From an uncultured Allomuricauda sp. (GTDB lineage Bacteria; Bacteroidota; Bacteroidia; Flavobacteriales; Flavobacteriaceae): a DNA stretch of 64,000 nucleotides. Below the pieces are notes generated by a model. It saw only the letters and a program-made list of their open reading frames with translations, made no database searches and had not been told where the DNA came from. A program made the position numbers and the translations under genes. Positions 8,251-15,958 of this stretch are shown in pieces; within the stretch, counting starts at the first letter, position 1, and the number at the start of each line of letters is the position of its first letter. The DNA lies in the NCBI RefSeq assembly GCF_947499585.1, contig NZ_CANMOO010000002.1, positions 496,001 to 560,000 on the forward strand, in the 5' to 3' direction.

Positions 8251-8838
8251 ATGAAAAAATATTTATTACTTCCTATTCTTATCTTGTCGTTACATATGCA
8301 AGCACAACAAAAAGAACTTCCTTATCACGAAATTCCTGAGTATCCTGAAGATTATGGCCCCGGAAATGTGGTCGCCAGAATGATTGATGGTCTTGGTTTT
8401 CGTTATTATTGGGCAACTGAGGGATTGGAGAAAAAAGACTTGGACTATAAAACTTCTGAGGAGGGCAGAACAATTTTTGAAACACTCCAGCATATTTATG
8501 GTATGTCTGAAATGATCATGAATGCCCCAGAGTCCAAACCCAATATTAGACCTATGGACCTTTCTGCACTTACTTATGAGGATTTACGTGGAGGAACTTT
8601 AAAAAACCTTCAGGCGGCGAGCCAAGCCATGGCTGGTAAAAACGCAGCTGATTTTGAAAGTTTTAAGGTTATTTTTCAGCGTGGAGAAAAACAGACTCCA
8701 TTTCCGTATTGGAACATGATCAACGGGATGTTATCGGATTGTATCTACCATGCTGGTCAAATCACAATGATGCGAAGGGCTTCTGGCAATCCTATCAATC
8801 CCAAAGTAAGCGTTTTTAACGGTAAGCTTAGAGAGTAA
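8251..8838 (+). CDS. Exported DinB-like four-helix protein
   Basis: 195 residues with a signal peptide of about 19 residues ending MQAQQ. The mature part matches the DinB/YfiT metal-dependent four-helix bundle superfamily: FETLQHIYGMSEMI carrying His81, and YHAGQITMMRRASGNP near the end carrying His167, the two positions that usually contribute metal ligands. The third ligand of the usual three-His set is not obvious. DinB-like proteins commonly act as thiol-dependent transferases in the cytoplasm; here the signal peptide indicates periplasmic location. It ends a plus-strand run of secreted proteins and converges on the SulP gene. Confidence 0.8.
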   Translation: MKKYLLLPILILSLHMQAQQKELPYHEIPEYPEDYGPGNVVARMIDGLGFRYYWATEGLEKKDLDYKTSEEGRTIFETLQHIYGMSEMIMNAPESKPNIRPMDLSALTYEDLRGGTLKNLQAASQAMAGKNAADFESFKVIFQRGEKQTPFPYWNMINGMLSDCIYHAGQITMMRRASGNPINPKVSVFNGKLRE

Positions 8839-8870
8839 ACTTATACAATATACTCCGCCTTCTTTTAAGA

Positions 8871-10448
8871 TTAAATTTTATCCGCGACAACTTTGTATGT
8901 TGGATCTTCAAGAACGTTAACTTCAATAATATCTTGAGCGTTTTTCAGTAGGAGGATACAGTCTTTGCTTAAATGCCTTAAATGCACTTTTTTACCCGCT
9001 TTAGCATATCGCTCGGTAATCTTGTTCAAGGCTTCAATACCAGACATATCGGCGACACGACTTTCTTTAAAATCAATAATGACCTCACTTGGATCATCTT
9101 GAATATCAAACTTTTCAGCAAACAAAGTAGTGGATCCAAAGAAAAGAGGGCCATAAATTTCATAGTGTTTTACGCCGTTTTCATCAATATGTTTTCTTGC
9201 GCGTATCCGTTTGGCATTTTCCCATGAATACGCAAGTGCAGAGATTATAACACCCAATAAAACAGCAACGGCTAGGTTATGGGTAATGGCGGTAATCAGG
9301 GTTACAAAAACCATTACAATCACATCAGAATTCGGCATTTTTCTAAACGTTTTAAAACTGGCCCATTCAAAAGTTCCTATTGCAACCATAAACATCAAGC
9401 CTACCAATGCAGCCATTGGTAATTGCTCAATTAAGCTACTGCCAAACATGATGAACACCAACAACATAACTGCTGCTGTAATGCCTGAGAGTCTTGCTCT
9501 TGCTCCTGATGATGTATTAATTAAACTCTGCCCAATCATTGCACAACCACCCATCCCTGATAAGAATCCTGATAAAATGTTTGCAGTCCCTTGGGCCACA
9601 CATTCTTTATTTCCGCTACCACGTGTTTCGGTTATTTCATCAATGATGTTAAGTGTCAATAGACTTTCAATCAGCCCTACTCCAGCTACAATTCCTGCAT
9701 AGGGAACAATAATTAAAAAGGTATCCAAAGTAAAAGGAATTTTAGGGATGGATATGGGAGGAAAGCCACCTTTAATACTTGTTCCTTCTTTCATGGTATC
9801 GGCAACAGTAAGGGTATCAATACCAAAACCAATAACTAGTGCTGAAACCACCACAATGGCCAAAAGAGATGAAGGAATAGCTTTTGTCAGTTTTGGAAAG
9901 CCCCAAATAATGAGCATGGTCAAAAGAGTTAATCCCAACATGGTGTACAAAGAAGCCCCAGACAACAGTTCTTCAGTTCCTTTTTGATAAAAATTGGGGA
10001 ACTGTGCCATGAAAATGATGATTGCCAGTCCGTTTACAAATCCGAACATTACAGGATGTGGAACAAGACGGATAAACTTTCCTAGGCGAAGCACACCCGC
10101 TAAAATTTGAATTACTCCTGCAATGATGACCGTTGCAAAAACATAGTTTAATATCGTTGTGGGTTCAATACCCGGAAAAGTTCGTTTTAGTTCTAAAATC
10201 AATCCAACAAAAATAACGGCTACCGCACCTGTAGCGCCAGAAATCATTCCTGGACGACCTCCTAAAATTGAAGTAACCAATGCCAATACAAAGGCAGCAT
10301 ATAGTCCAGTTAATGGTGAGAACCCTGGAATCAACGCAAAAGCTATTGCCTCTGGAACCAATGCCAATGCTACGGTTAAACCCGATAAAATTTCAGTTCT
10401 ATAATTTACTTTCTGGGAAAAATCGAAAAGGTTAAGATATTTTTTCAT
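8871..10448 (-). CDS. SulP family anion transporter with STAS domain
   Basis: A 525-residue inner-membrane transporter. The N-terminal 400 residues hold the many hydrophobic helices of the SulP/SLC26 family, including the signature PGFSPLTGLYAAFV (40-53) and the conserved QSLINTSSGARARLSG segment near 310-325. A C-terminal cytoplasmic STAS domain follows from about residue 425 (HYEIYGPLFFGST, then DMSGIEAL). Substrate may be sulfate, bicarbonate or another anion; the sequence alone does not decide. There is no neighbouring carbonic anhydrase, unlike the second and third SulP genes of the window. A perfect TAnnTTTG box lies 17 bases upstream of the start. Confidence 0.92.
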   Translation of the reverse strand: MKKYLNLFDFSQKVNYRTEILSGLTVALALVPEAIAFALIPGFSPLTGLYAAFVLALVTSILGGRPGMISGATGAVAVIFVGLILELKRTFPGIEPTTILNYVFATVIIAGVIQILAGVLRLGKFIRLVPHPVMFGFVNGLAIIIFMAQFPNFYQKGTEELLSGASLYTMLGLTLLTMLIIWGFPKLTKAIPSSLLAIVVVSALVIGFGIDTLTVADTMKEGTSIKGGFPPISIPKIPFTLDTFLIIVPYAGIVAGVGLIESLLTLNIIDEITETRGSGNKECVAQGTANILSGFLSGMGGCAMIGQSLINTSSGARARLSGITAAVMLLVFIMFGSSLIEQLPMAALVGLMFMVAIGTFEWASFKTFRKMPNSDVIVMVFVTLITAITHNLAVAVLLGVIISALAYSWENAKRIRARKHIDENGVKHYEIYGPLFFGSTTLFAEKFDIQDDPSEVIIDFKESRVADMSGIEALNKITERYAKAGKKVHLRHLSKDCILLLKNAQDIIEVNVLEDPTYKVVADKI

Positions 10449-10465
10449 CTTATGATTTAAGCGGG

Positions 10466-10473
10466 CAAAAGTA
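10466..10473 (-). promoter_or_regulatory. -7 promoter element of the SulP gene
   Basis: TACTTTTG on the minus strand, a perfect match to the Bacteroidota -7 consensus TAnnTTTG, ending 17 bases before the ATG at 10448. No convincing TTG -33 element was found at the usual spacing. Confidence 0.55.
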
Positions 10474-10527
10474 CCACTATTCCCCTAGTAGGCCATAAGC
10501 GAGCCTATTTTTAAGGATTTGATAATC

Positions 10528-11502
10528 TTACCAGTTCTTTAGTCCCAATAGTTTCTCTCCAAGGGAGCTTAATTTTGCAGTTTCGTATTTGTCTCTTTCC
10601 CAATTCCTTGGATCCCCTGGAAATGCATACCCTTCTGGGGCGATTTTGTGTTTCCATGAATTAATTCGCCATTGTCTTAGCTCCTCATTGTCTTCCTCAG
10701 CTGGCATCATCGATATATATTGCGCAATACGAACTTTGTTGCCAGATTTATTGGGTCTAATGCCATGAGGCTCGGTGCTGTTAAAAATCAGCAAATCCCC
10801 TGCTTCCATTTTAACCTTTACAATTTTATCTTCCAAACCATCCAAATTGGGTTGAAAACGATCTCTATCTTCGGGTTGGGTCAGCTTCCAAGTATCATAG
10901 TTGCGATAGAGCCATGGTATACATTGAAAACCTCCCATGTTTTCATCCGTTTGGTCTGCCAAAGCCAGTACCCCTTGAACGTTTTGAGGTTTGGTCTCCG
11001 GATCATAATCCCAATGAATAAATCCTTTTTTCTCCACACCTGGTTGCAATGGAAAATTCAAATTTGCCCTATCTATGGTTACCCATAATTTCTCTGTCCC
11101 CCAAACATCTACAAAAGCGTCATATACTTTTGGCATCTGTCTGTTGCTCCATAAATGTTGATGGTTGTAGACCTCTACCATTCCTGTTCCTGTAAGTTCC
11201 TTCATTTTCATTTCTGCTCTTGGCGGAACGTACCAAGTACCAGAGTCATTTGGGTCTTTTTCATCAAACTCCCATAAAAAGTCTGCAGTTGCTTTGGCCT
11301 GTTCTATTGGAACCGCATTTTTAATGACGATGTATCCGTTATGTCTCCAAAACTCCCAATCCTCTTCTGAAAGCACTCTGAGTTTCTTTCCATTGGATCT
11401 ATCATTTAACTTTTGACTGCTACTGGTTGCTGTGGACGGATTGCCTGGAATCTCTTCATGTGCCTTATTGGCCATTTCCAATTTTTGCTCTTTGGTGTTC
11501 AT
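10528..11502 (-). CDS. Phytanoyl-CoA dioxygenase family protein
   Basis: 324 residues of the Fe(II)/2-oxoglutarate-dependent PhyH family. The facial triad is visible as His163-x-Asp165 in GFIHWDYDPETKP and His246 in STEPHGIRPNKSG, followed by an arginine segment (KVRIAQY) that would bind 2-oxoglutarate. No signal peptide; cytoplasmic. Members hydroxylate diverse small molecules, and the substrate is not predictable here. It is on the same strand as the SulP gene, with 79 bases between, but a clear SulP promoter lies in that gap, so co-transcription is uncertain. Confidence 0.87.
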   Translation of the reverse strand: MNTKEQKLEMANKAHEEIPGNPSTATSSSQKLNDRSNGKKLRVLSEEDWEFWRHNGYIVIKNAVPIEQAKATADFLWEFDEKDPNDSGTWYVPPRAEMKMKELTGTGMVEVYNHQHLWSNRQMPKVYDAFVDVWGTEKLWVTIDRANLNFPLQPGVEKKGFIHWDYDPETKPQNVQGVLALADQTDENMGGFQCIPWLYRNYDTWKLTQPEDRDRFQPNLDGLEDKIVKVKMEAGDLLIFNSTEPHGIRPNKSGNKVRIAQYISMMPAEEDNEELRQWRINSWKHKIAPEGYAFPGDPRNWERDKYETAKLSSLGEKLLGLKNW

Positions 11503-11619
11503 AACCAGTAAATTACAAAATATCTATGAGATAAACCGCTCTGAAAAGACCTTATAAAGAGCTAAAAGTAGATGGAACTTGGTATTAACTCGATTAAGTG
11601 TTCTGTATACTATCCAACT

Positions 11620-11661
11620 AAAAAAAGAACCGCCCCAAGCTGGATGCTTGAGGCGATTCTT
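11620..11661 (-). terminator. Rho-independent terminator of the lipoprotein gene at 11717
   Basis: A 16-bp stem with two mismatches (arms 11625-11640 and 11646-11661, 5-base loop) is followed on the minus strand by a T-run at 11626-11620. It lies 55 bases downstream of the lipoprotein gene and ends that unit before the dioxygenase gene. Confidence 0.8.
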
Positions 11662-11716
11662 AACTAAATAACCAACCAAAAAACTTGTATACGTAGTCGA
11701 ACACTACTATTGTTCC

Positions 11717-12640
11717 TTACATTTTTCTTTGTCGAGTAACGTTCATTATGGAATTTTTAACTTTTGAACGTTTTTTACCAGTGTTACTGCTCGACTTCAA
11801 ATATTGTTTGTACCCTCTTCCCGTAAATTCGTATACTGTTCCACTGGATACATGATACAATTCAATAGTACTATCATCAATAACGTATAGCTCAAAATAA
11901 TCATTGCCCAAGAAGTCATAATCCAGTGTTAAAGTTTTAAGTGTGGCATCATTGGCTACATCAAACACTTCATAATCCCCTTCATAATCCCACACCAAAT
12001 TAACAATGGGTCTTCCTATACCATCTACGGAAGATCTAAAAAATGCTCCATTATTTCCTGATAAAAACTGAAGATAGTTTTCATCATCAAACTCATTTAA
12101 GGCCCCTATTTCACTGGTAAAAGTCTTTTCCCAAGCCTCGTACTCTTGTAAAAAATAATTGATATTGTCATAGAAGACCAAGTCATAATCAAAATTAGAT
12201 CGTTGATATCCCTTTAAAATATAGGAGGTGTCAGAACGGGAATCATAAAGTTCCAATGTATTATTGTTCACCGCATAAACATCTAGCAACCAAAGACCAT
12301 CTATATCATGATCTACTTCTACAACCCCATTTAATGTTCCATAAGATCCAGCATCAATACCTAATCCATTTCCTGTTTTACCTATTCCTACAATATTGTT
12401 GTTGGCATACAGAATTCCACGTTCAAAAGAAATGGTAAACGCACGCTGTAAAAAAGGCACCTCTCCGTTACCTCGGGTTGCATTAATATCTACATACCAT
12501 AAATCGAACGATTCCAATACCAAAGTGGTGTTGAAAGGTGATTCTTCAATGAAGTCATCCTCAAATACAACTTCTGTGTAACAAGAGCTGGCTAAAAGTC
12601 CTATAAATAAAATTCCGAATAGTAGTTTTCCAATCTTCAT
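11717..12640 (-). CDS. Lipoprotein of unknown function
   Basis: I place the start at ATG 12640 rather than 12661, so that the protein begins MKIGKLLFGILFIGLL with lipobox ASSC, a good lipoprotein signal. The rest, about 285 residues, is rich in Asp, Asn, Tyr and Phe, with two related-looking halves that each end in a strand-rich segment containing a YELY/IELY pattern, suggesting a duplicated beta domain. The last 30 residues are basic (SSSNTGKKRSKVK). Similar proteins occur widely in Flavobacteriia, with unhelpful names. It probably sits on the periplasmic face of a membrane. Function unknown. Confidence 0.72.
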   Translation of the reverse strand: MKIGKLLFGILFIGLLASSCYTEVVFEDDFIEESPFNTTLVLESFDLWYVDINATRGNGEVPFLQRAFTISFERGILYANNNIVGIGKTGNGLGIDAGSYGTLNGVVEVDHDIDGLWLLDVYAVNNNTLELYDSRSDTSYILKGYQRSNFDYDLVFYDNINYFLQEYEAWEKTFTSEIGALNEFDDENYLQFLSGNNGAFFRSSVDGIGRPIVNLVWDYEGDYEVFDVANDATLKTLTLDYDFLGNDYFELYVIDDSTIELYHVSSGTVYEFTGRGYKQYLKSSSNTGKKRSKVKNSIMNVTRQRKM

Positions 12641-12739
12641 AATTTTGGTTTTATGGTTCAATACTTATAAACCAAGCACCATGCCAAAAACCATATAGTG
12701 CTGATAATCAATGTTTAATGTTCTAAATGTTAGATTGTT

Positions 12740-12747
12740 TAGCTTTG
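12740..12747 (+). promoter_or_regulatory. -7 promoter element of gpsA
   Basis: TAGCTTTG matches the Bacteroidota -7 consensus TAnnTTTG exactly and ends 17 bases before the gpsA ATG, implying a very short leader. No TTG -33 box was seen at 17-23 bases. Confidence 0.6.
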
Positions 12748-12764
12748 CCTTCTAAATTTTATTA

Positions 12765-13766
12765 ATGGGCAACAAACTTAGATTCGGTGTATTGGGTGGT
12801 GGCAGTTGGGGAACAGCAATTGTAAAGATGCTTTCTGAAAACTTGGACAACGTTGCTTGGTACATGCGCAGTGAATCTGCCATTGAGCACTTAAAAAACG
12901 AGGGCAACAATCCAAACTATCTCAGTTCTGTTCAGTTTGACGTTTCAAAACTTCAATTAAGCAATGCCATTAATACTATTGTTGAGTCTTCCGATGTTCT
13001 CATTTTTGCTATTCCTTCTGCATTTTTGGAAAGTGAGCTTAAAAAATTGACTATCCCGCTAACCAACAAAATAATTTTCTCTGCCATTAAGGGAATTGTT
13101 CCTGAGAGCGGATTGATTGTAGGCGAACATTTTCATGAGCAATATCAAATTCCATTTAAAAATATTGGAGTCATTACGGGACCTTGCCATGCCGAAGAAG
13201 TAGCTTTGGAACGCCTATCTTACCTTACCATTGCTTGTGCCGATGCGTCCAAGGCAGAATTGGTGGCCGAAGAATTGAAAAGTCACTATATAAGAACAAA
13301 AATTTCAGATGATATTATTGGCACCGAATACGCCGCCATGCTAAAAAACATCTATGCCATTGCCGCAGGTATTGCACATGGTTTGGGATATGGTGATAAT
13401 TTTCAAAGTGTATTGATGAGCAATGCCATTCGCGAAATGAAAAGCTTTATAGATGGAGTGTATAAGATGAAGCGTAACATAAATAATTCAGCATATTTGG
13501 GAGATTTACTGGTAACGGGTTACTCCACTTTTAGCCGTAACCGCATGTTTGGGAATATGGTGGGCAAGGGCTATACCGTAAAAAGTGCCATGATGGAAAT
13601 GAATATGGTTGCCGAAGGTTATTACGCGACCAAAAGTGCTTATTTATTGAATGAAAAGCGTGAAAAGAAGTCTAAAGCACCAATCATAAATGCGGTATAT
13701 CAGATTCTATATCAAGAGAAAAATCCGAAAAAGGTTTTCAGGAAATTGACAGAAAAATTGGATTAG
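12765..13766 (+). CDS. gpsA: NAD(P)H-dependent glycerol-3-phosphate dehydrogenase
   Basis: 333 residues, the usual length. It reduces dihydroxyacetone phosphate to sn-glycerol 3-phosphate, the first step of phospholipid backbone synthesis, in the cytoplasm. The N-terminal Rossmann motif is LGGGSWGTA (10-18); the substrate-site segment GPCHAEEVA is at 139-147; the catalytic lysine is K194 in EYAAMLKNIYAIAAG. A perfect -7 promoter box lies directly upstream. The gene converges on the LytTR gene, 2 bases apart. Together with glpD, 2 kb downstream on the other strand, the region encodes both the synthesis and the oxidation of glycerol 3-phosphate. Confidence 0.95.
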   Translation: MGNKLRFGVLGGGSWGTAIVKMLSENLDNVAWYMRSESAIEHLKNEGNNPNYLSSVQFDVSKLQLSNAINTIVESSDVLIFAIPSAFLESELKKLTIPLTNKIIFSAIKGIVPESGLIVGEHFHEQYQIPFKNIGVITGPCHAEEVALERLSYLTIACADASKAELVAEELKSHYIRTKISDDIIGTEYAAMLKNIYAIAAGIAHGLGYGDNFQSVLMSNAIREMKSFIDGVYKMKRNINNSAYLGDLLVTGYSTFSRNRMFGNMVGKGYTVKSAMMEMNMVAEGYYATKSAYLLNEKREKKSKAPIINAVYQILYQEKNPKKVFRKLTEKLD

Positions 13767-13768
13767 CT

Positions 13769-14521
13769 TCAATTTAACAGCACCTCATCTGAAATGCTTT
13801 TTCCCCTGGGAATAGAGTTGTCTTGAATATCAATGCTCATGGCGTCATAGGATTTTATATACTCCTTGTTCACTATATAGGATTTGTGCACACGTCTAAA
13901 GTTATCTGGTAACTGCTGGAGCGTACCTTTTATACTACCATAGCTTGTAATTTTTGATTTATCTTCCAGATGATAAGTAACATAGTTCCCTAAACCTTCT
14001 ACAAAAAGAATGTTCTTTAAGGGAACTCGATGTGTTTTGCGGTTAGATCTTATTTCTAAGATTTCACTTTCTAGACCTCTGTTTTTATCATGCTCAATAG
14101 ACCAAAGTTGAAACAACTTGATTCCAAGTACCAACAGGGCCGTTGTATTGATCAAAATGATTGCCCTTACCAACATCATAATATTAAACAGACCAGTACT
14201 TGAATCATTCAACAACAGTTCTTCGTAAAACAAGTGAATGAAAACCCGTTGCATTATTCCTCCCAGCAACATTGTCACTCCGTATCCAATCAAAAATTCT
14301 TTAAATTTTCTTTTGAGTAAAAAACGGGGCAGTAAAAAATAAATAGTGATGTAGACCGCTAGAATCCGAATTGGTAGCAAGACAAACTCTAAATAAAAGG
14401 AAGCCAGGTAACCTTTCTCCCCAACCCATATTAATCCAAATAAAAGATAATACAAAACCCAAAAAACAACATGAGTTGCTATTCTTGAATTAAAGAGGTA
14501 AAAGCTATTTGTGGATTGCAT
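13769..14521 (-). CDS. Membrane-anchored LytTR DNA-binding regulator
   Basis: 250 residues. Four hydrophobic segments (about 14-32, 45-64, 77-96, 112-138) precede a LytTR DNA-binding domain at about 155-249, recognised by HRVPLKNILFVEGLGNYV and RRVHKSYIVNKEYI. There is no receiver domain and no histidine kinase gene nearby, so this is not a standard two-component response regulator. Inference: a one-component membrane-tethered regulator. Operator sites cannot be assigned, although LytTR proteins usually autoregulate and bind near their own promoter. It converges with gpsA and is divergent from the PDZ-hydrolase gene, which is therefore a candidate target. Confidence 0.85.
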   Translation of the reverse strand: MQSTNSFYLFNSRIATHVVFWVLYYLLFGLIWVGEKGYLASFYLEFVLLPIRILAVYITIYFLLPRFLLKRKFKEFLIGYGVTMLLGGIMQRVFIHLFYEELLLNDSSTGLFNIMMLVRAIILINTTALLVLGIKLFQLWSIEHDKNRGLESEILEIRSNRKTHRVPLKNILFVEGLGNYVTYHLEDKSKITSYGSIKGTLQQLPDNFRRVHKSYIVNKEYIKSYDAMSIDIQDNSIPRGKSISDEVLLN

Positions 14522-14636
14522 GAATATTAAATCATTGTATGGCCATTGTTGACATAAAAAACAGGTGCATATGTATAAATTGTCCCTAAGCTAAAAATAG
14601 GCAATCTAATTTTAAAGAAAACTTAAATCCAAGTTG

Positions 14637-15956
14637 ATGAAATTTAAAAACAGATTATTGCTCTTTAGTCTTATTGTTCTTATTTCAATACCAAGTTTAA
14701 AATCCCAATCACTTAGTAGAAGAAGTTCTTGGGAAGCAAATATTAGTAGTCCAAAAGCCGGTCTTCCTGGTGCTAAGATTGTTGAAGTCAATAGTAACAG
14801 TCCTCTTGCAAAAGCAGGTTTTTTACCTAATGATATTATTATAGAAGTAGGGAATGTTTTAATAAAAGATGAGGAGGTGTGGAGTGATGTTTCTTATGGC
14901 CTTAGAGCTGATAAACCTACAAAGGTAAAGGCGATAAGAAATGCAGATACAGTAATAGCTATGGTTCGGTTTAATCCTGTTGAAAAAGAAAAACATGGTG
15001 GATTAGACACTTTTTATGAGGAGATAACAAGTACCTACGGAATTACGCAAAGAACAATTATTACAAAGCCTAGAAAGAATGGCAAACAGCCCGCAATAGT
15101 TTTAATTGGCGGATTAAGCTGTTCTAGTATTGAAACGTATCCCGGTAGAAAAGGAAATTGGGTGCAGACCATAAAAGATTTAGTAGAAAAATCTGGGATG
15201 GTGGTTATGCGGATAGAGAAGCCTGGTGTTGGAGATAGCGAAGGCGATTGTGGTCAGTCCGACTTTATTACCGATCTGGAAGGTTATAGAGCGGCCATTA
15301 GAAACTTGAAAGCCAAGCCTTATGTAGATGCATCAAAAATTGTTGTTTATGGTTCCAGTATGGGAAGTGCTTTGGCGCCATTGCTCGCCAATGAATTTGA
15401 ATTGGCAGGAGTAATCTCAGATGGCACATTCTTTAAAACATGGTATGAGCATATGTTGGAAATTGAACGACGTATCCTTCAATTTAATGGCAATACAGAA
15501 TCTCAAATCGTTGAAAAAATGAACAAATACTATATTCCTCTTTATTATGGAATGTTGATTCAAAAGAAAACATATCAAGAAGTGGTCAACGAATATCCGG
15601 CACTTGCAGAATATAACTACCACTCCGCCGCCCACATGTATGGGAGGCCTGTTCAATATTATCAACAGTTACAAGACATTGATTTAGCGGGACAATGGGA
15701 GAAGGTAAAAGTCCCCGTTAGGATTTTAAGGGGGACTCATGATTGGATCATGTCTTCTTTTGACAACAAAATGATTATTGAAGTCTTGGAAAGAAATGGA
15801 CATCAAGATCATTTGTTACATGAGTATCCAGGTTTGGACCATTGGAATACCATACACGAAAACCCAAAAAACTCTTTTGAAGGTAAAGAAGGTAAATGGG
15901 ATGAGGGCACCATCAACATAATCATTGGTTGGGCACAAGAAATGGTGGGGTTATAA
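14637..15956 (+). CDS. Exported PDZ-alpha/beta hydrolase fusion protein
   Basis: Start chosen at ATG 14637; the TTG one codon earlier is less likely. 439 residues: a signal peptide ending near KSQ at 24, a PDZ-like domain at about 30-115 (GLPGAKIVEVNSNSPLAKAG), then an alpha/beta hydrolase. The nucleophile is Ser241 in YGSSMGSA, the acid is probably the Asp of GTHDWIM near 363, and the His lies in GLDHWNT near 400. Family context suggests a secreted peptidase or esterase, in the style of S9/DUF proteins, with the PDZ domain for substrate or partner binding. The gene is divergent from the LytTR regulator and converges on glpD, 2 bases apart. Confidence 0.85.
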   Translation: MKFKNRLLLFSLIVLISIPSLKSQSLSRRSSWEANISSPKAGLPGAKIVEVNSNSPLAKAGFLPNDIIIEVGNVLIKDEEVWSDVSYGLRADKPTKVKAIRNADTVIAMVRFNPVEKEKHGGLDTFYEEITSTYGITQRTIITKPRKNGKQPAIVLIGGLSCSSIETYPGRKGNWVQTIKDLVEKSGMVVMRIEKPGVGDSEGDCGQSDFITDLEGYRAAIRNLKAKPYVDASKIVVYGSSMGSALAPLLANEFELAGVISDGTFFKTWYEHMLEIERRILQFNGNTESQIVEKMNKYYIPLYYGMLIQKKTYQEVVNEYPALAEYNYHSAAHMYGRPVQYYQQLQDIDLAGQWEKVKVPVRILRGTHDWIMSSFDNKMIIEVLERNGHQDHLLHEYPGLDHWNTIHENPKNSFEGKEGKWDEGTINIIIGWAQEMVGL

Positions 15957-15958
15957 TA

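Noticed and set aside
9211..9702. 163-residue ORF on the plus strand inside the SulP gene
   Set aside because: It is an antisense shadow of a well-supported transporter gene.
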